Positions 23,681 through 35,692 of a stretch of DNA of 64,000 bases are shown in pieces; positions within the stretch are counted from its first letter, which is position 1; every line of letters starts with the position of its first letter. The stretch spans positions 39,736,096-39,800,095 of the forward strand of contig NC_045453.1 of assembly GCF_002776525.5 (NCBI RefSeq), written 5' to 3'. The notes under the pieces were generated by a model that was given only the letters and a program-made list of their open reading frames with translations, was not told the origin of the DNA and ran no database searches. This DNA comes from Piliocolobus tephrosceles. Its lineage: Eukaryota; Chordata; Mammalia; Primates; Cercopithecidae. Position numbers and translations under genes: made by a program.

Positions 23681-23864
23681 TCCCTCTGTCTTTTATTTAC
23701 CATACACGCATTTATAATCATGCTGTGAATACCACAGCAGGACGACTCACAGCATTGGAATTTAAACAATAGTATATTTGTCTTATACTGATGATTTTAT
23801 ATATTATCAAAGGTATTCATATACCATAACTTGCCTTATCAATCCCCAAATCTGAAACCTCCAT
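23681..23864 (+). repeat. 184-bp direct repeat, copy 1
   Basis: From tccctctgtcttttattta to gaaacctccat this copy matches 24588-24772 with six substitutions and one single-base indel by my count, about 96-97 percent identity. It is not a dispersed repeat family that I recognise. Confidence 0.95.
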
Positions 23865-23948
23865 ATATATATCTAGGGTTATATATATATCTAGGGTGAT
23901 ATATATATGGATATATATATGGTGAGATACATATATATATATATATGG
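23865..23948 (+). repeat. AT-rich tract with repeated tctagggt word
   Basis: AT runs are separated by two further tctagggt words and by atgg and gagatac interruptions, which suggests slippage and local duplication. Confidence 0.85.
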
Positions 23949-24034
23949 TTTACTATATGCCAGATGATGGTTAAAGTATTTTTAAATGTATCAATACATA
24001 AATTTTCATTAAAAGACAAATGACCCTTTTTCTT

Positions 24035-24178
24035 CATGACTTGTTTTACAGATAAGGAAACTGAGGCACGGGGAATTCAGATGACATGGCTGAGGTCCTA
24101 CAGCTAGTAAAAGGCAGAGCTGGACTTGAATGTGGATTCCGGGTTCACACTCCTAAGGACTCTGCCATACTCTCAGTG
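24035..24178 (-). mobile_element. MIR SINE, antisense
   Basis: The antisense MIR core is clear: ttttacagataaggaaactg, aggcacggggaattcag, gctgaggtcctacagctagt, ggcagagctggacttgaatg and ctctgccatactctc. Confidence 0.8.
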
Positions 24179-24291
24179 ACCCTGAAGTAATAGCAAACCA
24201 ACTGACCCAGGGGACGGAGTGAATGTGTTTGAGCATGATCCTGCAGGGCCCTGAAATTCATGGGGAATCATTTTTGTTTTGTCCTCTGTCG

Positions 24292-24587
24292 TTTTTTTTT
24301 TTTTTTGAGATGGGGTCTTGCTCTGTTACCCAGGCTGGAGTGCGGTGGTGTGATCTTGGCTCACTGCAACCTCTGCCCCCCAGGTTCAAGTGATTCTCAG
24401 GCCTCAGCCTCCCGAGCAGCTTGGATTACAGGTGCCTGCCACCACACCTGTCTAATTTTTGTATTTTTAGTAGAGACGGGGTTTCACCATGTTGGCCAGG
24501 CTGGTCTTGAACTCCTGATTTCAAGCGATCCACCCGCCTTGGCTAGCAAAGTGTTGGGATTGCAGGCATGAACCACGGCGCCCGGCC
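24292..24587 (-). mobile_element. Full-length Alu (S type likely), antisense
   Basis: A T run is followed by the complete reverse complement of a dimeric Alu: gagatggggtcttgctctgt, tgatcttggctcactgcaac, tttgtatttttagtagagac, gtttcaccatgttggccagg, and the 5' end ggcgcccggcc at 24587. The base after the Alu 5' end is the first base of copy 2 of the 184-bp direct repeat. A degenerate target duplication is possible (tcctctgtcg at 24281-24290 against tccctctttc at 24588-24597). Confidence 0.95.
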
Positions 24588-24772
24588 TCCCTCTTTCTTT
24601 TACTTACCATACACGCATTTATAGTCATGCTGTGAAATACCACAGCAGGACGACTCACAGCATTGGAATTTAAACAATAGTATATTTGTCTTATACTGAT
24701 GATTTTACATATTATCAAAGGTATTCATATACTGTAACTTGCCTTATCAATCCCCAAATCTGAAACCTCCAT
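24588..24772 (+). repeat. 185-bp direct repeat, copy 2
   Basis: This is the second copy of 23681-23864, in the same orientation, 907-908 bp downstream, starting exactly at the Alu 5' boundary. After gaaacctccat the copies diverge: copy 1 enters AT repeats and copy 2 enters unique sequence. Confidence 0.95.
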
Positions 24773-26835
24773 AATATATGAAGCTAACAAAGTTAAGTAG
24801 ATGAAAAATACGACTAGAAGGGAGAACAAATTGAGCGTGTAAAATGGAACCAAGAATAAAAAGAAAAAAATAAAAGCATAAAGATCAATGTACTTAAAAA
24901 GTCAGTCAATAATGCACTTTCAACCTTTTCACATATTTATTTCATACATTTATCATATTTCAGACTTTGGAATAAGATGAAGTCACCCAAACTCCATTGT
25001 GAAATCTAGTCTCCTCGCAATCCGTCTGACCTCAGAGAGACAAACAGTGAGTAATTCAAAATATTTTTGAATGAAAGTGTCAGTTTAAGATCCTCAGCAT
25101 AAAACATACCTACAAAGCCTATTTGCAAAGTAAATTTACTCTGGATTCTTGATACCTATGAAAGTTTTTTCTATGATATTTATTTAAAATTACAACAGTT
25201 TACATTAGAAACAAGCTCAAACAATTAAGGTAAAAGATAAATAACTGCATACAGTTTAATTTTACAAAATGCAAACATACATCTTTCATTGTTCCATTAT
25301 CTGAGTATTAAGCGCCACATAATTGCACAAGGCATTTTCAAATGTCTTAAAGGCTCTAAAATTACAGAGTTGACTTTTGTGAAATAGTCTTTATTTTCCT
25401 CCATTATTATACAAATAATTGACCACACAGATTAAATTTAAATCGGCATTGGATATGTCCCCTACAGAGTTCATTTCTCTTGTGCAGCTAAAGGTTGGCA
25501 GCTTATGATGGCTCATGGAGCTTACTCAGGCCCTTGTGGGATACAGAATGGGGCTTGCATTTTCCTAATTTAGGATGTCTCCGCTGTGAGAGACCCTAGA
25601 GTCCCCTGGGATCGCATCACATCTAGTTTTGCCCAAGACCACCACCTTTCTGGCTAACCCAGGCTAATTCTAATGGTGCCTCTTTTCACTCTCAGAAATG
25701 TCTGTTTGGGAGATGGTACAGATGAGGAAATGGAAGCCTCCGGATGTAGGGTCTCTGGACCAGACCACCGCAGCAGAGACCTGTGTTTTCTCCTGGGGAT
25801 TCGGAAACCCCACTGCCCCGCCTTCAGAGGTGCTGCCGCTCTCCACTGTGGGGCAGAGGTGGAGAAGCAAAGAAAGTGTCCCTTTCATCCTCGCCATAGA
25901 ATGAAAAACGATTCATCACCACAATTACTCACTAAACCTGAGAGGAGGACAGAAGAAAACATGTTTACATTACTTTTTCTTTCATTAAAAAGCGACAGGT
26001 GATTTTTCAATCAGTCAGAAAACACAGATGCAGAAAAAGGTAAACAATTCAAAGAAAACCCCTCTTCTAGAAATACTTAACAGTTACTAATTGTAAAGAC
26101 ACATAGGAGTTGCAGGAAGTGACTCTAATTATTGGTGTAAGAGAATATTTTCATGGCGTGTTCCGCTTTGAGAAACCTGTTCCGGTGACTCAGAATTATT
26201 TCTGAAACAGTATCCCCTTCCCCCACCCTCCTCTCAATTTCTTCTAATTATAACTCTCTTGAGATATTTGCCTCTGATAGTCACAGGGAAAGAATGGGAG
26301 AGGGAAAGGAGAAGAGAAAAGGAATACAGGTCAATTGCCAATGTGCCAAAAGTGGAAAGACGGACCTGGGTCTCCTCTGGTGCGGTGTCAGGACTGCATA
26401 GCATACAGTGGCCAGGCCCGTGCCAGAGGCCTGTTGTCAGACACCATGGTGGGAGCATGGGAACCTTCTAAATGGACAGCCCTGCTCAACTCCTTGGGCC
26501 TAATGTGGGCTGGGAAAATAGATCTGATTCCACCCTTGTTCCTGCAGTACTCAACACAATGCCAAGCCTGTACTGGGCGCTCAATATATTTTTCTTGAAT
26601 GAGTTAATAAGGCTGATTTTCACAAATTTGTTGTTGTTAGGCTTATTCTAGTCCAAGTGACAATTACAGACCGAAGTGTTTCAAGGCGGTTTCAAAATTA
26701 TTTACTTCTTGCAAATGTGTATGAATGTCTAATTAGTCTGCCAGACAGTGGAGATACCAGGGTAGATAGGAAAGGGCCACTACTTTTAAGGATCCCAGAG
26801 TCACCTAAATAATCAAATACTAGAGAGAGTGTTGT
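24773..26835. other. Unique stretch, nothing recognised
   Basis: No gene was recognised. Overlapping frames of 70-110 codons on both strands at 25670-26002 and 26234-26598 lack recognisable domains. A short L2-like ending (gctcaatatatttttcttga) lies at 26580-26600. Confidence 0.4.
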
Positions 26836-26839
26836 GGAG

Positions 26840-27065
26840 TTGACCAATTTAGTGAAACAGACTTGGGTTCAAATCCCAGCTCTGTGTTCACTAGTTTTGT
26901 GATCTTAGGCAAGTTATTTATTATTACTATTTTTAATATGCCTTCAGCAAGGCTAACGATAACATTAATTCATATGTTGTTTGAGGATTAAATGTGATAA
27001 CTGATGTAAAGCCCTTGGAAGACTGCCCGGCACACGGCAAACCTTGGATGAAGGCGACTGCTACT
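26840..27065 (+). mobile_element. MIR SINE
   Basis: Sense MIR words are present: acagacttgggttcaaatcc, cagctctgtgttcactag, gatcttaggcaagttattta, tgaggattaaatgtgataac and gcccttggaagactgcc. An A/T-rich insertion separates the promoter-side and core parts. Confidence 0.8.
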
Positions 27066-28049
27066 GTGATTTAACAGCTGCGCAATCTTGGGCAGGTGAT
27101 CCTTGCTGCATCTGTTTACATAGGTGGAAAATGAAGATGGTAGTACAATGATTCATCATGATTTTTAAACTGCAAGACTTTTTGCTGTTTGCATGAGACT
27201 ACAAGGTATGGGTCTCCATCATAGCCCCCATTTTAATCATGGGGACACCAAGGCTTTAAGCTGGGTTATCCACTCAGACAGAATCCAAAGCAAGAGTTGG
27301 GGCAGAAGCCCTGGGGGTGGAACCAGAACACCTGGGCCCACATCTGTAGTGGGCAGTTGGTCCTGGTGCCCGGCCAGAGGCCTTTGGACCTCTTTTACCA
27401 GCTCTGTGTCCCTGTTTCCCGATGGCTGCAAGCTCTGCTGATGAGGGTTCATTTGCTATCTTCAGAGATTGCCCATGGGTACTGGAACATCCTTGAAAAC
27501 ACAGAGAGTGACCCTTCACCCCCTTGACCAAAAACTCTGCCTTATAACTTACTGTTAAGAGCTCCCTAGGGAATCAGGCAGAGGCTGGGATTTTACTTGA
27601 AATCATACCCTCATTTCACTTCCTTCCTTTCCCTGTCCTGCTCCCAGATCCCTTGCCAGTGTCTCCTGGGAGCGCCTCCTCCCACGTGAACCCTGGGCAG
27701 GACAGTGTGTGCTGCTGAAAGAGCCTAAACTAAAACTCCACCTGGATGATGCCATTTACATAAAAGATCTCAAACTAATTCATGTCGCTTGGTCGTTCAT
27801 CAGTAATTCCAAATCCCAGGTGCCTTTCCTGGGAAGTGGGACTGAGCTGAAAGGCCAGGGTCCCCAAGACCAGCCTGTTTTTAGTTCTCTTCCAAAAGCC
27901 GTGAGCATTTTCTCTATGTGAAACCACACACCTACAGGGGCTTCACTTCCCTTGTTTATTTCTTGAAGGCACAGCACTGCTCAGAGCCTGTCCCAGAGCT
28001 CCTGGATGACGAATATGTGCTGAACAAACATGTGATTTCCATGTTTCAC
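27066..28049. other. Unique stretch, nothing recognised
   Basis: No gene was recognised. Frames of 65-85 codons overlap on both strands around 27193-27531. A faint L2-like end occurs at 27965-28030. Confidence 0.4.
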
Positions 28050-28200
28050 TGTTACAACCTCATTCCATCCTCAGAGTAAACTTGAGAAGTAGGCACCCTG
28101 ATCTCCAGTTTGCTGATGAAGAAATTGAGAGGTAGAGTGATTAAGTTCTTCCCCCAAGATCATTCCACCAAAAAAGATGAGAGCTGGGATGTCTGATCAG
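28050..28200 (-). mobile_element. MIR SINE, antisense
   Basis: Antisense MIR order: cattccatcctcagagtaaa, gagaagtaggcaccctgatc, gctgatgaagaaattgagag, then gatcattccaccaaaaaaga and gagctgggatgt. Diverged copy. Confidence 0.65.
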
Positions 28201-28254
28201 AAATTTGTTTTATTAGACTTCATTATGTTCTCCCCATGAGCTTCCTAACCTGGG

Positions 28255-28350
28255 CACTGTTAAACATGCAGATTCCTGGGCCCTTGAAACATACACATTC
28301 CTGGGCCCCATTTCAGACCTCAGACAATGGAGTCTAGAACTGCCAAGTGC
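28255..28350 (+). mobile_element. MER5A-like relic with internal tandem duplication
   Basis: The phrase aaacatgcagattcctgggc is characteristic of the hAT-type MER5A. A second version (aaacatacacattcctgggc) follows 22-26 bp later, so part of the element is tandemly duplicated. Only a fragment is present. Confidence 0.5.
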
Positions 28351-28390
28351 TTTTTCTGGCCACCAACAACATTTAAGAATTAGAGGACTA

Positions 28391-28514
28391 GCCAAGCATG
28401 ATGGTACACACCTGTAATCCCAGTTACTTGGGAGGCTGAGGCAGGAGAATCACTTGAACCCAGGAGTTCAAGACCAGCCTGGGCAACATAGCAAGACCCT
28501 GTCTCAATAAAACA
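28391..28514 (+). mobile_element. FLAM-type Alu monomer
   Basis: Reads gccaagcatgatggtacaca, cctgtaatcccagttacttg, ggaggctgaggcaggagaat, gaccagcctgggcaacatag and caagaccctgtctc, then an A-rich end. There is a single left-arm-like monomer and no second arm, so I call it a free left Alu monomer, older than dimeric Alus. Confidence 0.8.
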
Positions 28515-28660
28515 ATACACACAATTAGGGAAAAAAATCATGGCATCTAGAATGATATTTGAACTGCTGCTTGTTGGGATAAAACTATGTAAATTTTAAA
28601 TATAAATATACATATACTTTATATACAAATGTCAATATATGTAATGTAAATACATATATT

Positions 28661-28695
28661 TGTGTGTGTGTATATGTGTGTGTATATATATATAT
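28661..28695 (+). repeat. TG/TA dinucleotide repeat
   Basis: Interrupted TG and TA units; the overlapping minus-strand frame is low complexity (Tyr-Ile-Thr-His). Confidence 0.9.
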
Positions 28696-29018
28696 GCCTT
28701 ACTTCTGCAAACTTCCAGCCAACATGCCATGGGAACAGTAGGATGTGCCCAGACATGGTGTGCTGAGCTGATAGGCTCCATGACAAGGCGAGGACACCCA
28801 AGAATGAGCATTTAGAGACCAGCTGTTAAACACAGTGCTGAAGATTCCTAGAGTAACACACACACTCCTGGGAGGATCATGGATAAGAATGCTGAGTTAA
28901 TCTTAATTTCCTTTAGACACCAGGGAGAATCAGGGCTGAAAGTAATACATTGTCTCTAAAAATAAAGAAAATTGTATTTTTTACATACCTGCTTTTGTGC
29001 CCTGAGTTTGTTCAAAAC

Positions 29019-29050
29019 GTGTGTGTGTGTGTTTGTGTGTGTGTGTCTGT
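29019..29050 (+). repeat. GT dinucleotide repeat
   Basis: Interrupted GT units (with ttt and ct interruptions). Confidence 0.9.
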
Positions 29051-29060
29051 GCATGTTCTG

Positions 29061-32000
29061 TTCTTAGCTTGGATTGCCCCGAAAGCAGGCCTGTGACAAA
29101 GATGTGAGTGCATGTAATTCACCTGGGAGATGATCTCAGAACACCAGGAGGGGAGAAGGAAAGAGACAGAAGGGGAGGAAAACAATACAAGCTGCAGAAT
29201 CAAGCATAGAAAGAGGAATGCACTGAAAGTGAATCAAACAGAGACCAGGTTCTCAGGAGGTGTGCACTCACAAGCAAATTAAAACAACAGGAAATGTGCA
29301 CTTCAAATAAAGGATCTTGAAACAACCAGGATCCTTTGTGGCCAAGAGAAATGCAACCAAATACCCCACTAGCCCTTTCTTCTCAGCCAGGCGTTGGAAG
29401 CTGTTTGCAAAGGTTCAGGTTTAGGTCACATTATTGACTTTTGAGCTCTTGACTTGGATGTCAAACCCTGGGTAAGAATTTCTAGCTTCTTACATACTTA
29501 ACAAAAATGACATTTGGGAGTCAGAGGGTCCAAACCAACTGTTTCTCCTTTCCTCATTCAACAGGAATTGTGTTGGACCCAATGGACAGTGGTGTTTTCT
29601 CAGTGCATCACCACTGGGTCATCTGAGGCAGAAAACAACAGGAGCTTCTGGCCATATGGAGTTGCCCGGCTGGGGAGGGATGCAGATACCATAATGAGAG
29701 GCAATGTGATTGTCTCCTGTTCACACCCCATGTTTCTCCCTCACCTGGGCTTTAGAATCAAGTGGGCAATTTCTTGTTGTCCAAAGAGTAGGTTCTAGAA
29801 AACATGACCAATGTATATAGATGGCTGCCTCTGTCACTAAGAAATTGCTCGTAACAAAGGAAGATTTTTCGCATTTCGAAAAAGGCCAGTTTCCCTCCTC
29901 CCGGTAAGGGTGGAGTGTCTGCACCTCAGTCTCTGCATGTGCTGCTTTCTTCCCATTAGAAAAAGGATGTTAGGCAAACTAGAGTGGAATACAAATGTGG
30001 ATTTTTAAAAAATGTTTATTTTTAAATGAGCAATGAGCAATTCAGCCCCATCTCTGTTTTTTTTTTTTTTTTCTTGTTGATGAGAATGGAGATTTGGAGA
30101 CATTGACATTCTCCAATATCAAAGAAAGTTGCCACAAGTAAAGAAGATTACTGGGGCAGGAATGAAAACATAGTCACATAACAAAGGTGTACATTAAAAA
30201 GCAACTTCAGGTTAGATCTCATTTAATCAGAAAAAAATTAAATTTGCCTGTACCCGGTGAATCTGGATTCTTCACTCCTCTGTCCATTGAGGACTGTACC
30301 TTTCTTCAACCTCCTGGACCACACACAGGGCCCAAGGCAGGAATGGAGTCAGTATTTTTCCTTTTCCTGATTTATGACTTGCATATATTCACTTCTTTTC
30401 AGCTTTTCATTCCAAAGCAGCAATCCTTGATATTTTCATAAGAAAGCTGCTTTATTTTCTCAAGCCTTGAAATCATGGAGGGCTGTCGAGACAGTTGGAA
30501 CAGAGCAAGGAGCCCCAGAGAAAAGCAAAGAAAGGGGATTCTCTTGCTGGCCACATGCACTGGAAGAGGTACAGGCCGTGCCACTGTAACAGGAGACCCC
30601 ATATCCAGTGGGTGGCACAAGACGGAAGTTCACTTCTCCCTCAGGTAGACAATTTTCCATTCTAGCTTCTGTCTTTTGGTGCAAAGTGGCTGCTTTAGCT
30701 TCTTTATCCCTCAGCCAGTGAGAAGGAAGAAGAGGGCTCCTCTCCTTTTGAACCTAGAAGACTGTTCACATCCTTTCTGCTCATATCACAGTGGGCAGAA
30801 TTGAGTTACATGCCCACAAGAACTGAAAGCCATCCTGGAGCTGTATCTGCGCCTTTGACTAAAGAAGGAGCAAATGTATTTTGACAAACAAACTAGCAAC
30901 TCCTGCTATTTGAAGTCTTTCCCTTTGCCGGTAGTTTCAGCAAACTCTGGGTGGGAGGGCATGTCAAAGAGGCATCACCTCTTGGGTAACTCTGATTTCT
31001 TGGCATTCACCACCCAGGGCTGTTTCATTATGAGGTCAGTCCTGGCTTAGTAACAAAGAGAGTTGTAATGGGTAGCGGTGCTGGCCTTCAGCCTGGGATT
31101 GGAGAGGAGTGACCGCCACTGTGTGTATTAGATCCCCCCTGTGTAGGGGTTAAAGATGTGTATTTGAGCATCTTGCTTTCATAGGGAATGTGATAAATGT
31201 GGTCACTTTCTATATATTAATGTACCTTCACTTTGGAATCTTTATGTTTCTTTCCTTGGTATCAACTTCCAAAGAACAAAAAAGTCCTTAAAGAATAGAG
31301 CCTATAGCTCTCAGAAATATGTAGTGTCCATCTCAGGTAAGATACTCATTTGCAAGTCGGTAGAAATTCAAAGCACTCTCTAAAAACATCATTCATTACT
31401 TACAATAAAAAGAAAACAAAGTGGCCAAACTTTCATCCACAGCCACAGAATGCAGTATAATCACAAAGATCTGCAGGTGTTTGGCTGCCATCCTAAATGG
31501 CTCCGCCTCTCGTTCTATGGCAGTTTTTGGAGATTTTCCCACAAGCGACAAGGAGCAAGGGAAGGTGGCCTCCATTCAGCTTTCCAGCAGCTGCTGTGTA
31601 GTACTTCTTTCCACCAGCACCAGTTTTGTTCCCTTACATTCTTCCTTGTCAAAAAGAGACCATAGCACAGCATTCGGAAACCTTTGTGTCTTCCTGTTTT
31701 TACATTTAGGAACAGTTGCATCCCTTGCTGGCTATTGTACAGATGCCACAAGCTACTACTGAGGGACAAAGAAAAAGACAAAGCACTGTACACAGAAAAC
31801 TGAAGAAATCCAGGTGTTACTCTATCCAGGTGAACTTCTTCACTCATCCTAACTGTAGCAAAGATTGGCCGAAGCTGCAGAGCTTCACCCTGTCTTAGGC
31901 AGGCCCGGAGTATTCATCTCTTTGAGAGAAAAGACAGACCTGAAAAATCATCTGAAGGTTGACTGCACAAAGCACTTTGTTTATAAAGTCATTCCTTCCC

Positions 32001-33479
32001 TGGCTTTCTGTTGTTTACTCTTGAACAACTTTAATTTTCAAAGATTTTATCCTCCTTTATAAGAGCGATTCATACTCCTTGCAGAAGAATAGGAAACCAC
32101 ATAAAGGTAGAACAATGAAAAAGACAGTCACTCATACTTTTATCTGAAGTCACTCCAAGCTCTTGTGTACATAATTTTTTCATTCTATTAGAGTAAAATA
32201 TATCAGAGCAAATGTGTGCCTTTTTTCATTTAACATTTTTGCACAATCACTGTCTATGCTATTACAATTCCTTTGTAAGCATCACTCAAATTTTGCCTGA
32301 ACGTCTCTAGCTGATGTCATTTCTTACCCTCCACTAACACACTTTTCCCGTTCTGATTAGCATGGTCTCTACTCTGTCTAGAACCTTCCACGTTATTTTG
32401 GAATGCCCTAGCCTTCTGCACCACCTCCTTTATTCTTGGAGCCGGCTCAGGCCCACCCATGCAGTAGAGTCTGGGGCACTTTTATTCCAGGTGCACTTCT
32501 GCCACCAATTAACCTGTGACAAGCTACTCAACCCTTCCATCTTTCATTGTTTCACTGCAACAGCAAATGTTTTCTGATTCTCAATGCCAAGCATCACTCC
32601 AGCATAAACGAATACTGAGGAATCAAAACTTTCTTCGGATCTCTGTGGCCCTGTACCAGGCAGCCCACTTTAGTCCCTTGCTGTAGAAATCAATGGTCAA
32701 CTTCAGTGTCGAAGAGGAATGGTGGGGACGAGGAAGGGAAACTCCACGAGACCTGGAGGGAAGGACCTTTTGTGTGACAGTGTGGCCACATGCAGGGTGT
32801 GAGCTGCAGCCATCACTCCTCCCAGCATCTGGGAAGCACGAGAAAGGAGTCGGATGGGTCAAAAGCAGGTGGCCAGCTGCCTTGTGGTGGTAAGAGGAAG
32901 TGGGCGATTGAGAAAACTCTGGAGACCAATGCTGTGCACTTTTCCTGGGGAAGTTGTTTCTTTCTTTTTCAGAAATGGAGAGGAAATATTTTGCCAGAGC
33001 AATTTGAGGTGTCATTCAGAAGTGGGTGCCATTTAGAAGACATCATTCAGAATGGGGAAATTCTGGTAGCCCAAAAATGACAGATGTCCGCAGGGACTTC
33101 CTTCTCTCTCAGTCTATGATTCTGTCCTTGGCTAAAGAAAATCTGAGTCTCATAACCCTGTGAAAATTGCACACTTTCCTGTCTTGCAGCTTTGCCTGCC
33201 ATCCTGACTCCTCGCTTTCACCTGTCCTCAGGTGCCTCCATCTGTAGACATTCTTTGTCCACGCCATTCCCTGCAGATCACATCATTTAGGAGAATTCTG
33301 TGGATGCAGTTGATTGTATTTGTTCACTTTTTTACTGTCCCCTTCCCTACAAGAGGGTTATATGCCCCAGCCCCATTCCACGGGATGAGTAGGGCTTCCT
33401 CGGATGTGGCAGACACATCGCTGCCCCTTGGCCTTTGGGCATGGCCTTGTCACATACCTGCCTAGTGGGATGGGGAGAG
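29061..33479. other. Long mostly unique stretch
   Basis: I find no gene, RNA or confident repeat here apart from a T run at 30057-30072. The largest frames (31421-31762 plus, 31515-31847 minus, 32623-33015 minus) overlap on opposite strands and have no recognisable domain. Isolated exons without homology cannot be excluded by reading alone. Confidence 0.4.
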
Positions 33480-33730
33480 AAGACCTGATGTATGCTGCAT
33501 TCAGGCAGAAGTTTCAGAAAGAATCCTGAGATGCCACCAGTTCTCTTGCATCTGCCTCTTGTCAAGAGAATGATGTTCCCTCTGTGGGAGGGGCTCCTTC
33601 AGCCTGAGTCTGGAAACAGAGGACACATGGAGCAGAGGCATAGCACATTAGCAAGAAATGCATGTTTGTTTCTGGAAGCCACTGAAATTTAGAGTTTCTG
33701 TTACTGCAGCAAAATCAGTTAATACAGGGC
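33480..33730 (+). repeat. Possible ancient LTR-type repeat tail
   Basis: The ending ggaagccactgaaatttaga, gtttctgttactgcagcaaa and tcagttaatacag resembles the terminal part of a common dispersed LTR-like repeat. Family and left end are uncertain. Confidence 0.4.
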
Positions 33731-35545
33731 ACAATGCAAGCATCTGCACTTGAGAAAGGCTTTTCTCCCATAGAAGAAAAATCCTTAAGCACAGGTGACA
33801 GCCACACCCATCTCTCCCCCTTCTCCTAGTGCCTATGGCAGTGCTGAGCATGCAGTTCGTATTAATCAATGCTGGCTGTCCCAGGAACTATATCTCCCTC
33901 ATTCCACCTCCACCCCCATGTCTAGGTTCTAAGAAACAAAACAAAATATAGAGGCAAAACACAACTTGCTAAAGACACAGGAACTAAGATGAGAAGGTAA
34001 CATTAAGAACTATATGAAAACAAATAACATATATTATTTTAAAGTCACATCTACTCAATATATTTATTGTGTGGAATAAAATAACAGGTCACAGCAGAAG
34101 TCACAATAATCATCATAACTCAATACACAGTCTCTCTGTCTTAAAAAGAACTGTCGTGGGGTGAGATAAATGCCTCACCCACAATGGGAAGGCACAAGTG
34201 AGGAGGGCAGAGGTCGAAAGTTGTTTGCCTTGGTCACCATGCTTTTGGGAGCCATACACACTGGCCTAAAACAAAACGTGAAAGGTCAGTTTTGTCTGCT
34301 CTTCTGGGCCCCTGCTTGCACCTGCCTGTATGACCCTCTATATACAAAGGAAGGGGCAAGAGGCCTTTGGAAAAACCAATACCAAGCAGGCTGTTTCCTG
34401 CTGTAAAATGAAGCCAAGGGCGGACTTTTTGTTGAATTCATAGCAAAGAAGGGGTATTCTTCATAGGTTTGGCTCCAAAACATGAATCGTTTTTGGTAAA
34501 GTTCCCAGCAAACACATTTCCAGGGAGCCTAAACCCTAGAGAGCATTTTATTTGCAACAAAATGTTGAATGGAGACAGGAGTCCTCGATTGTTTGTCTCC
34601 CCATGCAGGGAGTCTGAGCAGCCCCGCTAGCAGAGCCTGAATAAACAAGGAAAACTCAGAAAACTAAAACCAGCATGGAATTCCACGCACTTCAAATTAG
34701 ATTTGTGTGTGTGTGTCTGTGTGTGCACGCCTGTGTGTGTTAGAACTAGCTCCATTGTAAAGGCAACATCAACGGGCCGAGATCACTTCCAGTGGAACAA
34801 GCAGCTGTGACCATTGCTTCATTTGCAAACTGAGGATGAAAATAAAGATCCCATTAAACAAGATCAAACAAGACAACACAGAAAAGTGTGTGTAAGCGTG
34901 TTTTGCACATGGCTATCTCCAAGGAAATACAACTTCCTTCACTCTCTGGAGATCAGACAAATAACATATGTGCAAGGATGGGCATGGAAATGTGGTCACA
35001 AGGAAACATGGGCATGCTGTATAGCATGAGGTCATTACATCGATTTTACGAATTGCTTGAGGGACAAGTTTATTTCACAGTAATACACATATACATCTAA
35101 CACATTGTCTATTTTTTTATCACTGGAGTTTACACACATGAGATCATTTGTGATTAGAATGACATCCTAACCACAACCCCAAGGGATAGGTACAGAAAGA
35201 GACCCCCAATAGGGGCACTGAGGGGAGGCAGGAGGCAAAGGGAAAAAGAAGAGCAAGTTGGTAAAAGTAAATAATATATATTAATATAAACCTCCATTTC
35301 CATATGTATCTACAATTTACATCTTTAATATGTTTGTTATATAGAAAAAATAACAGGAAGGGGGTACATTCAAAACTCTCTAAATTTCCACACCTTCTAG
35401 CTAAGCATCATTAGACTAATTCTTTCACCTTAAAATTATTCTCTGAAAGACAAAAATCACAGGAGCCTGGAAACTTACTTCAAATTTGCAAAGGTGTAAA
35501 AACTAGTTGGCCGTGACAGAGTATCTGATTCTTTAAAAAATATTT
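33731..35545. other. Unique stretch with TG tract
   Basis: No gene was recognised. An interrupted TG dinucleotide repeat occupies 34704-34741. Confidence 0.45.
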
Positions 35546-35692
35546 TAAAAAACTTTAGATCGGGGTTACCTGTGCTTGTTTGTTACATGGGTATTGCATG
35601 TGCGATGGTGCGGGCTGGGTTTCTAGTGTACCTATCACCCAAATATTGGACATTGTACCCAATAGGTAATTTTTTAACCCTCATCCTGATTG
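35546..35692 (-). mobile_element. LINE-1 3' UTR fragment (L1MA-like), antisense
   Basis: Antisense L1 3' UTR words are present: ttagatcggggttacctgtg, cttgtttgttacatgggtat, cctatcacccaaatattgga and cattgtacccaataggtaat. Only about 150 bp remain. Confidence 0.75.

Noticed and set aside
31421..31898. Possible exon-like frame of 113 codons
   Set aside because: Opposed by a 110-codon frame on the other strand and with no recognisable protein features. Reading alone cannot support an exon call.
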